Below, in pieces: positions 35,242-44,224 of a DNA stretch of 64,000 bases; the first letter of the stretch is position 1, and the number at the start of each line of letters is the position of its first letter. Both the position numbers and the translations under genes were made by a program. This DNA is from an uncultured bacterium. GTDB taxonomy: Bacteria > Cyanobacteriota > Vampirovibrionia > Gastranaerophilales > Gastranaerophilaceae. Below the pieces are notes generated by a model, which saw nothing but the letters and a program-made list of their open reading frames with translations, had not been told where the DNA came from and did no database searches. The stretch covers positions 62,001-126,000 of the forward strand of contig CASGCE010000035.1 in assembly GCA_949299935.1 (NCBI GenBank). The letters are read 5' to 3'.

Positions 35242-36213
35242 TCAAAAAAATTTTTCAAGCGCGAATGCAACGCACACCAGCACAGTAAAATACGTGGTAA
35301 TATTACGTGCAAGATATAGTCTTAAATAAAAGCTTTGAGTACCTTCTTTTACTATATGCTGCCAGTTTCCCAAAGGATAATTCCACCAGCTGATTTCAGG
35401 TACATAGGTTTTATCAACATTATAAAGCAATAAGCTTTTATACAGCAGAAAAATCAAAGGCAATACCAAAATTGAAATTAAAATCCAATAGAGTTGTGTA
35501 AGATACGAAAAACAGATAATAAACAGATAACCGGATAAATAAAACCATCCGAGCAATTTTAAAGCATCATCTTTATTCACAAAAGAACAGGCAAGAGTTT
35601 TTTTGTACAAACACAAATCACCGTCATAGTCCAAAATAGTATGAGTGTATAAAAAAGCAACCACAAACAAAGAAACCCCGCAAGCCAAAATTAAAAGCTC
35701 AAGTGAGAACTCCCGATTCATAACATAATAAACACCTTCAAATAACAACGGACCGTAAGTAATCGCAACCGCCAATTCGCCAAGTCCGACAAAAGTAAAC
35801 TTAGAATAAAATATTATAAAAACACCTGCCAATGCAGCGATTAAAATTACACCAACACCTGCAAGATAAGTTAAAAGAGCTCCAAAACACGCTGCGATAA
35901 ATAAACAAATTAAAGCAGCAACGAGCATTTGCTTGTGTGTAACAAGTCCGTCAGTAATGAATTTACACTTACAAATTTGTGCCGATTTAAGAAATTTATC
36001 ATCTTTACACAAGACAGTGTAGTCAAAGTAATCATCAAAAATGTTTGCAGCGAGATGAGCAAAAGATATACCGACAAGGGCAATCAAACCATAAAAAGCA
36101 TTGCCGCCGCAAAACACGGAATAAATAAAAGCTACCAGCCAGGACATAACAGTTACCGGCAGTGCAAAAGCTCTTGAAATATTCCACCACAATTCAAACT
36201 TACTTTTAATCAT
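35242..36213 (-). CDS. UbiA-family polyprenyltransferase
   Basis: A 323-residue protein with about eight or nine membrane helices. The first aspartate motif is N-I-F-D-D-Y-F-D near 58-65 and the second is L-D-Y-D-G-D near 195-200; both chelate Mg-prenyl diphosphate in UbiA/MenA enzymes. A role in quinone or isoprenoid lipid synthesis is likely; no quinone genes are near, so the acceptor is unknown. It overlaps the upstream small gene by four bases (ATGA), the last of a nanE-nanK-X-ubiA run. Confidence 0.85.
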   Translation of the reverse strand: MIKSKFELWWNISRAFALPVTVMSWLVAFIYSVFCGGNAFYGLIALVGISFAHLAANIFDDYFDYTVLCKDDKFLKSAQICKCKFITDGLVTHKQMLVAALICLFIAACFGALLTYLAGVGVILIAALAGVFIIFYSKFTFVGLGELAVAITYGPLLFEGVYYVMNREFSLELLILACGVSLFVVAFLYTHTILDYDGDLCLYKKTLACSFVNKDDALKLLGWFYLSGYLFIICFSYLTQLYWILISILVLPLIFLLYKSLLLYNVDKTYVPEISWWNYPLGNWQHIVKEGTQSFYLRLYLARNITTYFTVLVCVAFALEKFF

Positions 36214-36428
36214 AACAATATACTCCCAATACCTGCAACAGCCTCGTAACTGGCACCGGCCTCAAGAATTTCTTCAGCAGAAAACCCGAAAAGTGTAACC
36301 AATGCGAAAACATCACTGTCACCGTTATTGAGTTTTTCCACAACAGTATCAAGTGCCTCTTGTCTTGACAGTTTGGAAAACCTGTCGTTAATACCCAGAT
36401 GTAAACTTCTTTTTTTAGCCTTACCCAA
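36210..36428 (-). CDS. Small hypothetical protein between nanK and ubiA
   Basis: A 72-residue protein starting at TTG 36428, chosen because AAAGGG lies 6 bases upstream and it falls just after the nanK stop. The longer in-frame reading from 36539 would overlap nanK by 100 bases and is rejected. Composition: basic start G-K-A-K-K-R-S, then a small helical region with L-S-R-Q-E-A and S-A-E-E-I-L-E-A-G-A-S-Y. It is coupled to ubiA by an ATGA overlap. No family is recognised. Confidence 0.65.
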   Translation of the reverse strand: MGKAKKRSLHLGINDRFSKLSRQEALDTVVEKLNNGDSDVFALVTLFGFSAEEILEAGASYEAVAGIGSILL

Positions 36429-36438
36429 AATATACCCT

Positions 36439-37311
36439 TTACAATTTTTCAAAAGCGAGTAAAGCGGCACCCAGCATACCGGAATAATTACCCGCAGCGG
36501 CCTTGACAACGCGTGTTGGAGTTGTAACAATTTCATCATTTAAGGCTTCCGTCAAATAATCGGTATCAAGAAATTCAGCCATAGACCCCGATAATACAAT
36601 AACCTCCGGGTCAAAAATATTGGCAAGTCCGATAAGACCTGCAAGTATATCACTTCTCCAACATTCGTAAATCATAGTCATTACAACATCACACAATTTA
36701 TAACCGCCGATAATATCATAAGTAGTAATATTATGATTACCGGAAATATCCTCACCGGTCAGTTTTAAACCGGTTCCAGACGCATAAGCTTCAAAACAAT
36801 CCCAAGCACCACAAGAGCATTTTCTGTGATTATCGGAGCGAATTTTAAAATGCATCTCACCCGCAGCACCGTTTTTACCCTTCAAAAGTTTTCCGTCAAC
36901 AATAATTCCGCCACCTACACCTGTCCCCAAAGTAAGTGTAATCGAATGCTTATAACCCTTTGATGCCCCCATTTTATATTCCGCCCAAGCAGCACAGTTT
37001 GCATCATTTTCAAGAAACACGGGCTTTATACTTAAGCTTTGAAAATCGGTTTCAGAATATTCTTTCGCAATATTACCGGTAGAGCCGAGAATTTTTGTAT
37101 TTTCATTATTAACCGTGCCGCAAGTTGAAATCGCAACTAAATCCACCATATCTTGAGCTTTATGAATAATATTTTTCAAAGTCAAAATCAAACCTTCGTA
37201 TTGTTTAGGTGTAGAAGTTCTTTCAATGCGAGTGAGGAATTCTCCATTTTGGTTAATAATGGCAGAGTAAATCTTTGTACCTCCAATATCCAAAGCCAGT
37301 GCATTTTTCAT
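36439..37311 (-). CDS. nanK: ROK-family sugar kinase, probably N-acetylmannosamine kinase
   Basis: A 290-residue protein. The ATP loop A-L-D-I-G-G-T-K near 5-12, E-N-D-A-N-C-A-A-W-A-E, L-G-T-G-V-G-G-G-I and the zinc-binding C-S-C-G-A-W-D-C-F-E-A-Y are standard ROK features. The gene begins on the stop codon of nanE, so ManNAc is the most likely substrate; glucokinase activity is the alternative. Confidence 0.85.
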   Translation of the reverse strand: MKNALALDIGGTKIYSAIINQNGEFLTRIERTSTPKQYEGLILTLKNIIHKAQDMVDLVAISTCGTVNNENTKILGSTGNIAKEYSETDFQSLSIKPVFLENDANCAAWAEYKMGASKGYKHSITLTLGTGVGGGIIVDGKLLKGKNGAAGEMHFKIRSDNHRKCSCGAWDCFEAYASGTGLKLTGEDISGNHNITTYDIIGGYKLCDVVMTMIYECWRSDILAGLIGLANIFDPEVIVLSGSMAEFLDTDYLTEALNDEIVTTPTRVVKAAAGNYSGMLGAALLAFEKL

Positions 37312-38000
37312 TATAAATTATACCTCCGAACAAACCTTTTAGTAATGACATTAGGACGAGTAATGGCAGAACCGATAACAACACAATGAGCATTAAGCGA
37401 AAAAGCTTTATCAACATCATCAGGCGACCAAATTCTACCCTCCAAACAAACAGGGATATCAACCGCATTCACAAGTTTTTCAAGCAGAGGGAAATCCGGT
37501 CCCTGAGGAGAATCTTTTGATTCAAGGGTATAGCCTGCAAGAGTAGTAGATAAAATATCGGCACCGAGTTTAGCAGCCTCAATTCCTTCTTCCAAAGTTG
37601 AAACATCAGCCATAGCAGCCTTGTTATTAATGTGAATATACTTAATCATTTCTGCCAAACAAGCCATATTCGGTCTGGGTCTTTGAGTTCCGTCGAACGC
37701 TATGATATCCGCCCCCGCCTCAATAAGCGAAATAACATCTTTTAATTCGGGAGTAATATAGACAATTTCTTTGAAATTCGGTGGAATAACATCAGGCTTG
37801 GTAATCCCGATTACCGGGATATCGAAAAGTAACTTTGCATTTTTTACATCACGTATACCTGCCACCCTAAGTCCGCCTGCACCGCCTTTTACAACAGATT
37901 GCATCATCGCAACCATGCATTTTTCATTGTATAAAGGCTCATTCGGCATTGCCTGAACAGAAACTACTACCTTATTTTTAAGACGATCAATAATATCCAT
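37311..38000 (-). CDS. nanE: N-acetylmannosamine-6-phosphate 2-epimerase
   Basis: A 229-residue TIM-barrel protein converting ManNAc-6-P to GlcNAc-6-P in sialic-acid/ManNAc breakdown. Characteristic are V-V-S-V-Q-A near 11-16, G-L-R-V-A-G, I-G-I-T-K, I-I-A-F-D-G-T-Q-R-P-R-P, M-A-D-V-S-T and the C-terminal I-G-S-A-I-T-R-P. TATAAT (38008-38013) ends seven bases before the ATG and no ribosome-binding site is present, so the mRNA may be leaderless or nearly so. No sialic-acid lyase or transporter is in the window. Confidence 0.93.
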   Translation of the reverse strand: MDIIDRLKNKVVVSVQAMPNEPLYNEKCMVAMMQSVVKGGAGGLRVAGIRDVKNAKLLFDIPVIGITKPDVIPPNFKEIVYITPELKDVISLIEAGADIIAFDGTQRPRPNMACLAEMIKYIHINNKAAMADVSTLEEGIEAAKLGADILSTTLAGYTLESKDSPQGPDFPLLEKLVNAVDIPVCLEGRIWSPDDVDKAFSLNAHCVVIGSAITRPNVITKRFVRRYNL

Positions 38001-38007
38001 AAGTTAT

Positions 38008-38042
38008 ATTATATACCAAAAAAAAACTTTTTGCGATATAAT
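38008..38042. promoter_or_regulatory. Divergent promoter region of nanE and the M16 peptidase gene
   Basis: On the minus strand TATAAT lies at 38013-38008, seven bases from the nanE ATG. On the plus strand TATAAT lies at 38037-38042, 22 bases before the M16 start, which has its own GAGG site. A homopolymer A run (38018-38026) sits between. Confidence 0.6.
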
Positions 38043-38064
38043 CAATAACAACGAAAGAGGTACT

Positions 38065-39396
38065 ATGGAAAAAAGTTTGGTAAAATATCCGTATTTAACA
38101 CAGGATGTAGAAATATACACACGAGCCAATGGTCATAAAATCGTATTGGCACACAAAGAAGGTGTTCTGGTGAACATCAGTACATGGGTCAAAACAGGTT
38201 CAATTAATGAAACAGATGAAAACAACGGGGTTTCACATTTTTTAGAGCACCTGATGTTCAAGGGCACAACAAAACACCAAGCCGGATATTTTGACAAAAC
38301 ACTTGAAGCAAAAGGTGCAATAGTAAATGCCGCAACTTGGAAGGACTACACATTTTATTATATAACGCTGCCTCGCGGGGAAAATTGGAGCAATTTACAC
38401 CTTGCAATAGAACTTCACGCCGATATGATGCTGGATCCTATATTACCGGAAGAAGAAATCGGAGCACCGTTCAATTTAAAAAACAGCGAATATAAGGACA
38501 AGCGAGAACGACATGTTGTTATAGAAGAAATAAGGATGCGTAAAGATCAATCCTGGACAAAAATTTACAATACCTGTAACTACAATATGTACAGCCAACA
38601 CCCTTATAAAAGAGATGTTATAGGAACACCGGAGATTATATCTCGTATAACCCGCAAGGATATAATGAATTATTATCAAACATATTACACTCCGGAAAAT
38701 ATGACAACAATTGTCGTAGGAGACTTTAATCACGAAGAAATACTTAAAAAAGTTGAACAAGAATTTGATTTTAAAGGCAGGGAAAACACCCCAAACAAGG
38801 AAAACAAGCCTGATACTCCGGTGACTTGCACCAAATATATTGAACAAACTTCAAACGTAAATACTTCTTATGCCATGCTGGGCTGGCTCGGTCCAAAAGC
38901 AAACAATCTGAAAGACACAATATGCTTAGATTTAATTAATATAATTTTAGGCGACGGTACGAGTTCAAGGCTGTATAAAAATTTAGTGGAAAAACAGCCG
39001 CAAGCAATATTTAACATGATAAATTCCGAACACTATCAATTTAAAGACGGTGATAATTTCTTTATACAGGCAAATTTCAAACCCAAAAGCAAGGAGCAGG
39101 CACTTAATTTAATAAAACAAGAGCACATGAAGCTTTTCACGGAGCGGATAAGTGAAGATGAACTAATGAAGGCAAAGAAAAAGACTAAATCGAAATTTGC
39201 CTACAGTGCGGAAACCGTCTCAGAAATAGGTGAAAACATAGGTTATTACATAACAGTATGCGGTGATTTAAAAATTATCGAACAATACTTAAACTACCTG
39301 GACGAGATAACCACGGCGGATATAGAAAAGACGATAAGAAAATACTTAAACATAAATAATGCCGTAATAACAGTATTGGTGCCGGAAAATGAGTAA
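38065..39396 (+). CDS. M16-family zinc peptidase
   Basis: A 443-residue protein. The inverted zinc motif H-F-L-E-H near 58-62 is followed about 75 residues later by the third ligand region V-I-E-E-I, as in mitochondrial-processing-peptidase-like enzymes. The C-terminal half is the inactive repeat of the pair. An insertion near 130-145 (I-G-A-P-F-N-L-K-N) is unusual for the family. No signal peptide is seen, so the role is probably cytoplasmic peptide degradation. It overlaps udg4 by eight bases. Confidence 0.92.
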   Translation: MEKSLVKYPYLTQDVEIYTRANGHKIVLAHKEGVLVNISTWVKTGSINETDENNGVSHFLEHLMFKGTTKHQAGYFDKTLEAKGAIVNAATWKDYTFYYITLPRGENWSNLHLAIELHADMMLDPILPEEEIGAPFNLKNSEYKDKRERHVVIEEIRMRKDQSWTKIYNTCNYNMYSQHPYKRDVIGTPEIISRITRKDIMNYYQTYYTPENMTTIVVGDFNHEEILKKVEQEFDFKGRENTPNKENKPDTPVTCTKYIEQTSNVNTSYAMLGWLGPKANNLKDTICLDLINIILGDGTSSRLYKNLVEKQPQAIFNMINSEHYQFKDGDNFFIQANFKPKSKEQALNLIKQEHMKLFTERISEDELMKAKKKTKSKFAYSAETVSEIGENIGYYITVCGDLKIIEQYLNYLDEITTADIEKTIRKYLNINNAVITVLVPENE

Positions 39397-39979
39397 CGAA
39401 TTAGAGAAACAACTTGAAGAAATAAAACAAAAATGTCAAACATGCACCAAATGCGGGTTATGCAAAACCCGGACGAATACTGTTTTTTCCGGTGGTACGG
39501 CGAATAACAAACTAATGTTAATAGGCGAAGCTCCCGGATATTACGAGGATCAACAAGGGATTCCGTTTGTAGGCAAAGCAGGTCAGCTGCTTGACAAGAT
39601 TTTAGGTTGTGTAGGATTAACGAGGGAGAAGGATATATACATTTGCAACACAATAAAATGCAGACCGCCGAATAACCGTGATCCGCTGCTTGAGGAAAAA
39701 CTGGCCTGCAGAGAATATTTAGACGCACAAATTGAAATTTTGAAACCCAGAATAATACTTTTGTGCGGTAAAGTAGCCGTAAATTCCATGTTAAATACCA
39801 CACAAGGAATAACAAAACTGCGCGGGAAATGGTTTGAGGGACCGAATTATTGCAAAATGATGCCAATATTTCATCCTTCATATCTTTTAAGAAACGATTC
39901 AAGGGAAAAAGGCAGTCCCAAATGGCTTATGTGGCAAGATATCAAAGAGGTAAAAAAAGTTTATGATATGCTTGAATAA
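39389..39979 (+). CDS. Family 4 uracil-DNA glycosylase
   Basis: A 196-residue repair enzyme removing uracil from DNA. Iron-sulfur ligands C-x2-C (C-T-K-C near 17-20, with further Cys at 23 and in the middle) are typical of UDG4. G-E-A-P-G near 48-52 is the water-activating motif, F-V-G-K-A-G-Q-L-L follows, and H-P-S-Y-L-L-R near 169-175 is the leucine-loop motif. It overlaps the end of the M16 gene. Confidence 0.93.
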   Translation: MSNELEKQLEEIKQKCQTCTKCGLCKTRTNTVFSGGTANNKLMLIGEAPGYYEDQQGIPFVGKAGQLLDKILGCVGLTREKDIYICNTIKCRPPNNRDPLLEEKLACREYLDAQIEILKPRIILLCGKVAVNSMLNTTQGITKLRGKWFEGPNYCKMMPIFHPSYLLRNDSREKGSPKWLMWQDIKEVKKVYDMLE

Positions 39980-40017
39980 TTTAAATTTTTTTTGTTTGTG
40001 ATATAAATAAGATATCG

Positions 40018-40089
40018 GCGGAAGTAATTCAGTGGTAGAATGCGACCTTCCCAAGGTCGACGTCGCGGGTTCGAGTCCCGTCTTCCGCT
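40018..40089 (+). tRNA. tRNA-Gly (anticodon CCC)
   Basis: Acceptor GCGGAAG/CTTCCGC, D arm ATTC/GAAT, anticodon arm CGACC-TTCCCAA-GGTCG with anticodon CCC, T arm GCGGG-TTCGAGT-CCCGT. Discriminator T; CCA is not encoded. Confidence 0.95.
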
Positions 40090-40292
40090 TTAAGTTAACA
40101 AAAAAAACGTCACAAAAGACTAAAAACATAAATCAGAACTTGCCGGAGGATAATCTGCAAACAAGCTTAAGGTAAAGGTTTTTCCACACGGTAAAGCAGC
40201 AAAAAAAAACATCCGAGTCCCATTAATCGAGAGCAAGCAAGACTATCAAGTTTTTTTCATCAATTAATTAAATATATTACAAAGGAGTACAT

Positions 40293-41144
40293 ATGATTAC
40301 GGAAATTTTGAATTACGCAGATAAAATTGAAGCCGCACTTAGGACTTTGAAATTCGGATTTATAATAAGTCTGGTAATAAACTTAATAATCGGGGTTATA
40401 TTGTTCAAGATAACAGATGTATTTATAAGAAAGCTCAGGGAATATTCACAAAAATCCGATGCCACGTCGATATCAATACATTTAATCCCGATACTTGATA
40501 AAACCATAAAATTTTTAATTTTGTTTTTCATAGTGGCATCCTTTTTACAAAGCAACGGATACTCTATAACCTCACTTATAGCAGGTTTTGGAATAACGGG
40601 TTTAGCGGTTGGTTTTGCAGCGCAACAAACCATAGCTGACTTTTTCGGAACACTTGCAATAATAGCCGATAAAATATACAAGCTTGGTGACTATGTAAAA
40701 ATAGGCGATATCGAGGGAACAGTTGAGGATATTAACCTTTTATCCACAAAAATCCGAACACTTGACGATTTTGTAGTATCAATACCGAACAACAATATAT
40801 CAGGTACGGTAATCACAAACATTTCAAAAGCACATAAACGAAGGATTAATGAAGTTTTCGGAATTACCTACGATACAAGCAACGAAAAACTACATCGCGC
40901 TATGGAAATTATAAAAGAAATATGCGACAAGGACACCCGATTATACAAAAATCCTGTTACGGTTATCGAAACTTTAGCAGAAAGTTCAATAAATATAAGA
41001 TTATACGCTTACGTAAAAACAAATACATATAATGAACTTATCAAAACACGTTCTGACATAATTATGGAAATAGTAAAACAATTCAGGGCAGAAGATATTA
41101 ACTTTGCATTCCCGTCACAATCCGTATATATAGAGAAAAAATGA
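40293..41144 (+). CDS. mscS: MscS-type small-conductance mechanosensitive channel
   Basis: A 283-residue protein. Two or three N-terminal membrane helices end with the pore-lining TM3 (G-F-G-I-T-G-L-A-V-G-F-A-A-Q near 98-111), followed by the beta domain with G-D-Y-V-K-I-G and G-T-V-E-D-I-N-L-L-S-T-K-I-R and a mixed C-terminal domain. It opens on membrane tension to release solutes. AAAGGAG precedes the ATG. It overlaps rlmH by four bases (ATGA). Confidence 0.94.
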   Translation: MITEILNYADKIEAALRTLKFGFIISLVINLIIGVILFKITDVFIRKLREYSQKSDATSISIHLIPILDKTIKFLILFFIVASFLQSNGYSITSLIAGFGITGLAVGFAAQQTIADFFGTLAIIADKIYKLGDYVKIGDIEGTVEDINLLSTKIRTLDDFVVSIPNNNISGTVITNISKAHKRRINEVFGITYDTSNEKLHRAMEIIKEICDKDTRLYKNPVTVIETLAESSINIRLYAYVKTNTYNELIKTRSDIIMEIVKQFRAEDINFAFPSQSVYIEKK

Positions 41145-41611
41145 AAATAAAAATAATAGCAATCGGCAAAACAAAAGAAAAGTTTTTAAAAGACGGAACA
41201 GATGAATTTCTAAGGCGTATGACGCCATACGCCACGGTAGAGGTAATTGAATTAATGCCTGCGGCAATAAGGGATGAACACCTTATTGAAAAAGCGCTGT
41301 ACGAGGAGGGACAACATATTTTGCAGCATATAAAGGATTATTCCTACGTAATAACACTGGAAATAAACGGGCAAATGCTATCCAGTGAAGAATTTGCACA
41401 AAAAATAAACAATCTGACCAAGGCAGGCATAAGTGAAATAATTTTCGTAATAGGTTCGTCCTATGGAATTTGCAAGGAAGTTACAGAAAGGGCGGATTAT
41501 CGGTTAAGCATGTCCAAAATGACGTTTTTACACCAATTTGCAAGGTTAATACTTATCGAACAAATTTACCGTGCATTTAAAATAATCAAGGGTGAAACTT
41601 ACCATAAATAA
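41141..41611 (+). CDS. rlmH: 23S rRNA pseudouridine-1915 N3-methyltransferase
   Basis: A 156-residue SPOUT protein of the usual length. I-A-I-G-K-T-K-E near 5-12, L-E-I-N-G near 86-90, F-V-I-G-S-S-Y-G near 111-118, and the C-terminal F-L-H-Q-F-A-R-L-I-L-I-E-Q-I-Y-R-A and G-E-T-Y-H-K tail are diagnostic. It is translationally coupled to mscS. Confidence 0.96.
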   Translation: MKIKIIAIGKTKEKFLKDGTDEFLRRMTPYATVEVIELMPAAIRDEHLIEKALYEEGQHILQHIKDYSYVITLEINGQMLSSEEFAQKINNLTKAGISEIIFVIGSSYGICKEVTERADYRLSMSKMTFLHQFARLILIEQIYRAFKIIKGETYHK

Positions 41612-41664
41612 ACGACACATAATAAAAAAATATATGGTAAAATTTTAAGCAAAAGGAGTTTTAA

Positions 41665-43392
41665 ATGAGAAATTTCAGATTAAATTTAACGGAAAAAGAG
41701 CTTAAAAAACGGACAAGCAGGAATTATTTAACGACAAAAAAGTTTTTAACACCGGAATCGCCGGAATACTTGGAACTGGCGGAGGGAGATAAAAAGGCAC
41801 TTGTACACCTTGTAAAAGCAGCAAATATAATAGAACAGATAAACTTGCAATTGGATTGTCATGACAATTTAGCATTCAAACAATATTTGGAAAAAGAAAT
41901 AAAAAGCGGAAATAAACTTGCCAAAATGACCAAAATACTATTTGAAGCGCAAAAGGGAATGAACGCAACAGACACAATGTCAAACAAAATAAACCTCGCA
42001 AAAGGCATAAAAGAATTACCGGGTAAAGGAGTATATCCAAAGGATTTAACTGTGAAGGAGTTTCACAAAATATTAACCACCATGATAAAGTCGAACAAAA
42101 TCGACGAAGTAAAAAAAGTACTAAATCAGCGTTCAGTAGTGGAAAGGCGAGGGAAAATACTGGTAGGAATAGATTACGTAGATAAATATCGAGAAGAATT
42201 TCAACTAATTGCGGAGGAATTGGAAAAAGCCGCAGAAGTATCGACCAACGAAGATTTCAACGAATATTTAATTTTACAAGCGAAGGCATTAAAAACAGCC
42301 GATCCGACATTTGATGCTTTTGCGGACAAGAAATGGGCGACATTAGAGGACACCCCGTTGGAATTCACCATAACGCGGGAGAATTATGAAGATGAAATGA
42401 CCGCAACGATAATGGAAAATCCGGAACTAAAATTACTGCTTGAAAAGCACAATATAACTCCGACCCCAAAAGATTTTTTAGGGGGCAGAGTAGGAATAGT
42501 AAATAAAAAAGGTACGGAAGCACTTACCAAAATAAAAAAATATCTTCCACAGCTGGCGAAGAATATGCCCTACAATGAAGAATACGAGCAAAACATTTCA
42601 CCGGATAAAGATACAAAACAAACAATGGTAGATGTAGACATGGTGCAAGCGTCTGGAGATGTTGGGGCATACCGAGGAGGAATAACCTTAGCAGAAAATC
42701 TTCCGAATGATGACAAGCCGTCATTGCGTATTGGTGGAGGCAGAAGAAACGTATATCACAGACAAATAAGGTTTATAAGTGATAAGAAAAAGCTTCAAAA
42801 GCGGCTTGATGCGGTATTAGACAAGGAGCAGCACAAATATTACCTTGACGAAGCTGATCACTGGTTTACGATAGGTCATGAAAATGCTCATTCACTAGGT
42901 CCTAAAAAAGGCTGTGAAAAACTTGGCAAATACAGAAATATTATTGAAGAAAACAAAGCAGATATGGCAGCTTTAGCATTTATTGATTTATTAACAGAAC
43001 TGGGCATGTACAACGAAACCCAACGCAAGCAAATAATTGTAACCGTAGTAACCGACAACTTTTTAAAATCAAAACCCGCAATAAGTCAAGCACATCGAGT
43101 CAGGACAGTGATGCAGAACAAATATCTTGCTGAAAATGGTGCCTATGAGATTACAGACGGAAAAATACACGTAAACATAGACAAAGTTGTTCCGGCAGCG
43201 AAAGCAATGCTGGAAGAAATTATCCGGCTGCAAATTGATGAAGATTTTGAGAAAGCGGACAAATATGTCAGGAGGAACTTTGTTTGGACAGAGAATATGG
43301 AAATTATTGCAAAGAAACTACAGAAAGTCAGTAAGACATTAAACGGGAAGCTTGAAACAAAACTTGCGGATAAACTGGCAAAAGTAAAATAA
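41665..43392 (+). CDS. Putative zinc metallopeptidase related to the M49/DPP III family
   Basis: A 575-residue soluble protein without signal peptide. The catalytic region near 410-445 contains H-E-N-A-H-S-L-G-P followed about 20 residues later by E-E-N-K-A-D-M-A-A-L. This H-E-x-x-H plus E-E-x-K-A-D pattern resembles the M49-like domain of plant NUDT3-type and bacterial DPP III-like proteins, where the second Glu completes the zinc site. The N-terminal 200 residues are helical and K/E-rich. An extended -10 box (TGG-TAAAAT, 41635-41643) and AAGGAG precede the start. Its substrate is unknown. Confidence 0.65.
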   Translation: MRNFRLNLTEKELKKRTSRNYLTTKKFLTPESPEYLELAEGDKKALVHLVKAANIIEQINLQLDCHDNLAFKQYLEKEIKSGNKLAKMTKILFEAQKGMNATDTMSNKINLAKGIKELPGKGVYPKDLTVKEFHKILTTMIKSNKIDEVKKVLNQRSVVERRGKILVGIDYVDKYREEFQLIAEELEKAAEVSTNEDFNEYLILQAKALKTADPTFDAFADKKWATLEDTPLEFTITRENYEDEMTATIMENPELKLLLEKHNITPTPKDFLGGRVGIVNKKGTEALTKIKKYLPQLAKNMPYNEEYEQNISPDKDTKQTMVDVDMVQASGDVGAYRGGITLAENLPNDDKPSLRIGGGRRNVYHRQIRFISDKKKLQKRLDAVLDKEQHKYYLDEADHWFTIGHENAHSLGPKKGCEKLGKYRNIIEENKADMAALAFIDLLTELGMYNETQRKQIIVTVVTDNFLKSKPAISQAHRVRTVMQNKYLAENGAYEITDGKIHVNIDKVVPAAKAMLEEIIRLQIDEDFEKADKYVRRNFVWTENMEIIAKKLQKVSKTLNGKLETKLADKLAKVK

Positions 43393-43399
43393 ATTTATT

Positions 43400-44185
43400 T
43401 TATAAATCAAGAGTTTCCTTCTGGTAAGCCCAAGCGGAGTGGTTATGAATGCTTTCAAAGGCCTCACATTCAACTTCAAACTCACTTACGATTGGGTGAT
43501 TACGGAGTTTAACCACAACATCACGAAGCACATCTTCAACAAATTTCGGATTATCCCAAGCTTTTTCGGTAACATATTTTTCGTCCTCACGCTTTAAAAG
43601 CGGATAAACCGGGCAGGAAGAACACCCTTCAACCAGCTCTATCAAATCCTCAAGCCAAATCTGATTTTTCTCATCATAAGAAACTTTTACGGAGACATAA
43701 GCCCTTTGATTATGCGCACCGTTTTCGGAAATTTCCTTTGAACAAGGGCAAAGCGTAGTCACAGGTACAACAACACCAAGTACAAACTTGTAATTTCCGT
43801 CGACTATTCTGCCCTCAAACGAACATTCATAACTCATTAAAGCACTAAAACCACTTACCGGTGACTTTTTTTCGATAAAATATTTAAACTTAAATTCCAA
43901 CTCACCGCTTTTTGCATGAAGTTTTTTAATAATTTTTTCAATACAGCCTTTAATATCAACACCCAAAAGATTTTTTGTCTGCCATTCGCTCAAAACTTCG
44001 ACAAATCTGGACATATGAGTTCCTTTATATTTTTTAGGCAAAGAAACACTGACACGGGCTTTTGCACACACCACCTGATTGGAACTATTCTTTCTTTGAA
44101 TAATCAAAGGCAGTTCAATATGCTTAATTCCGACCTTTTGAATATCAACTTCTCTTGTATCTTCCAAATTCTGGATATCTTTCAT
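43400..44185 (-). CDS. folE2: GTP cyclohydrolase I, type 2 (FolE2)
   Basis: A 261-residue enzyme making dihydroneopterin triphosphate, first step of folate synthesis. The family block T-T-L-C-P-C-S-K-E-I near 148-157, with the metal-binding Cys, is followed by G-A-H-N-Q-R near 161-166; G-C-S-S-C-P-V-Y and H-N-H-S-A-W-A-Y near the end also match. It replaces the zinc-dependent FolE. The ATG lies six bases after TATAAT with no ribosome-binding site. Confidence 0.95.
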   Translation of the reverse strand: MKDIQNLEDTREVDIQKVGIKHIELPLIIQRKNSSNQVVCAKARVSVSLPKKYKGTHMSRFVEVLSEWQTKNLLGVDIKGCIEKIIKKLHAKSGELEFKFKYFIEKKSPVSGFSALMSYECSFEGRIVDGNYKFVLGVVVPVTTLCPCSKEISENGAHNQRAYVSVKVSYDEKNQIWLEDLIELVEGCSSCPVYPLLKREDEKYVTEKAWDNPKFVEDVLRDVVVKLRNHPIVSEFEVECEAFESIHNHSAWAYQKETLDL

Positions 44186-44191
44186 ACTTTA

Positions 44192-44200
44192 ATTATATCA
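44192..44200 (-). promoter_or_regulatory. Extended -10 promoter giving a leaderless folE2 mRNA
   Basis: On the minus strand TGA precedes TATAAT (44197-44192), and exactly six bases separate it from the ATG at 44185. The -35 region TTATTG is weak. Confidence 0.65.
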
Positions 44201-44224
44201 AAAAAAATACAAGGCAATAAATAT

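Noticed and set aside
38476-38847. 123-codon minus-strand frame in the M16 gene
   Set aside because: Antisense shadow; codon pattern follows the M16 reading frame.
40130-40250. Riboswitch or SRP/RNase P RNA before mscS
   Set aside because: No consensus core of these RNAs could be matched.
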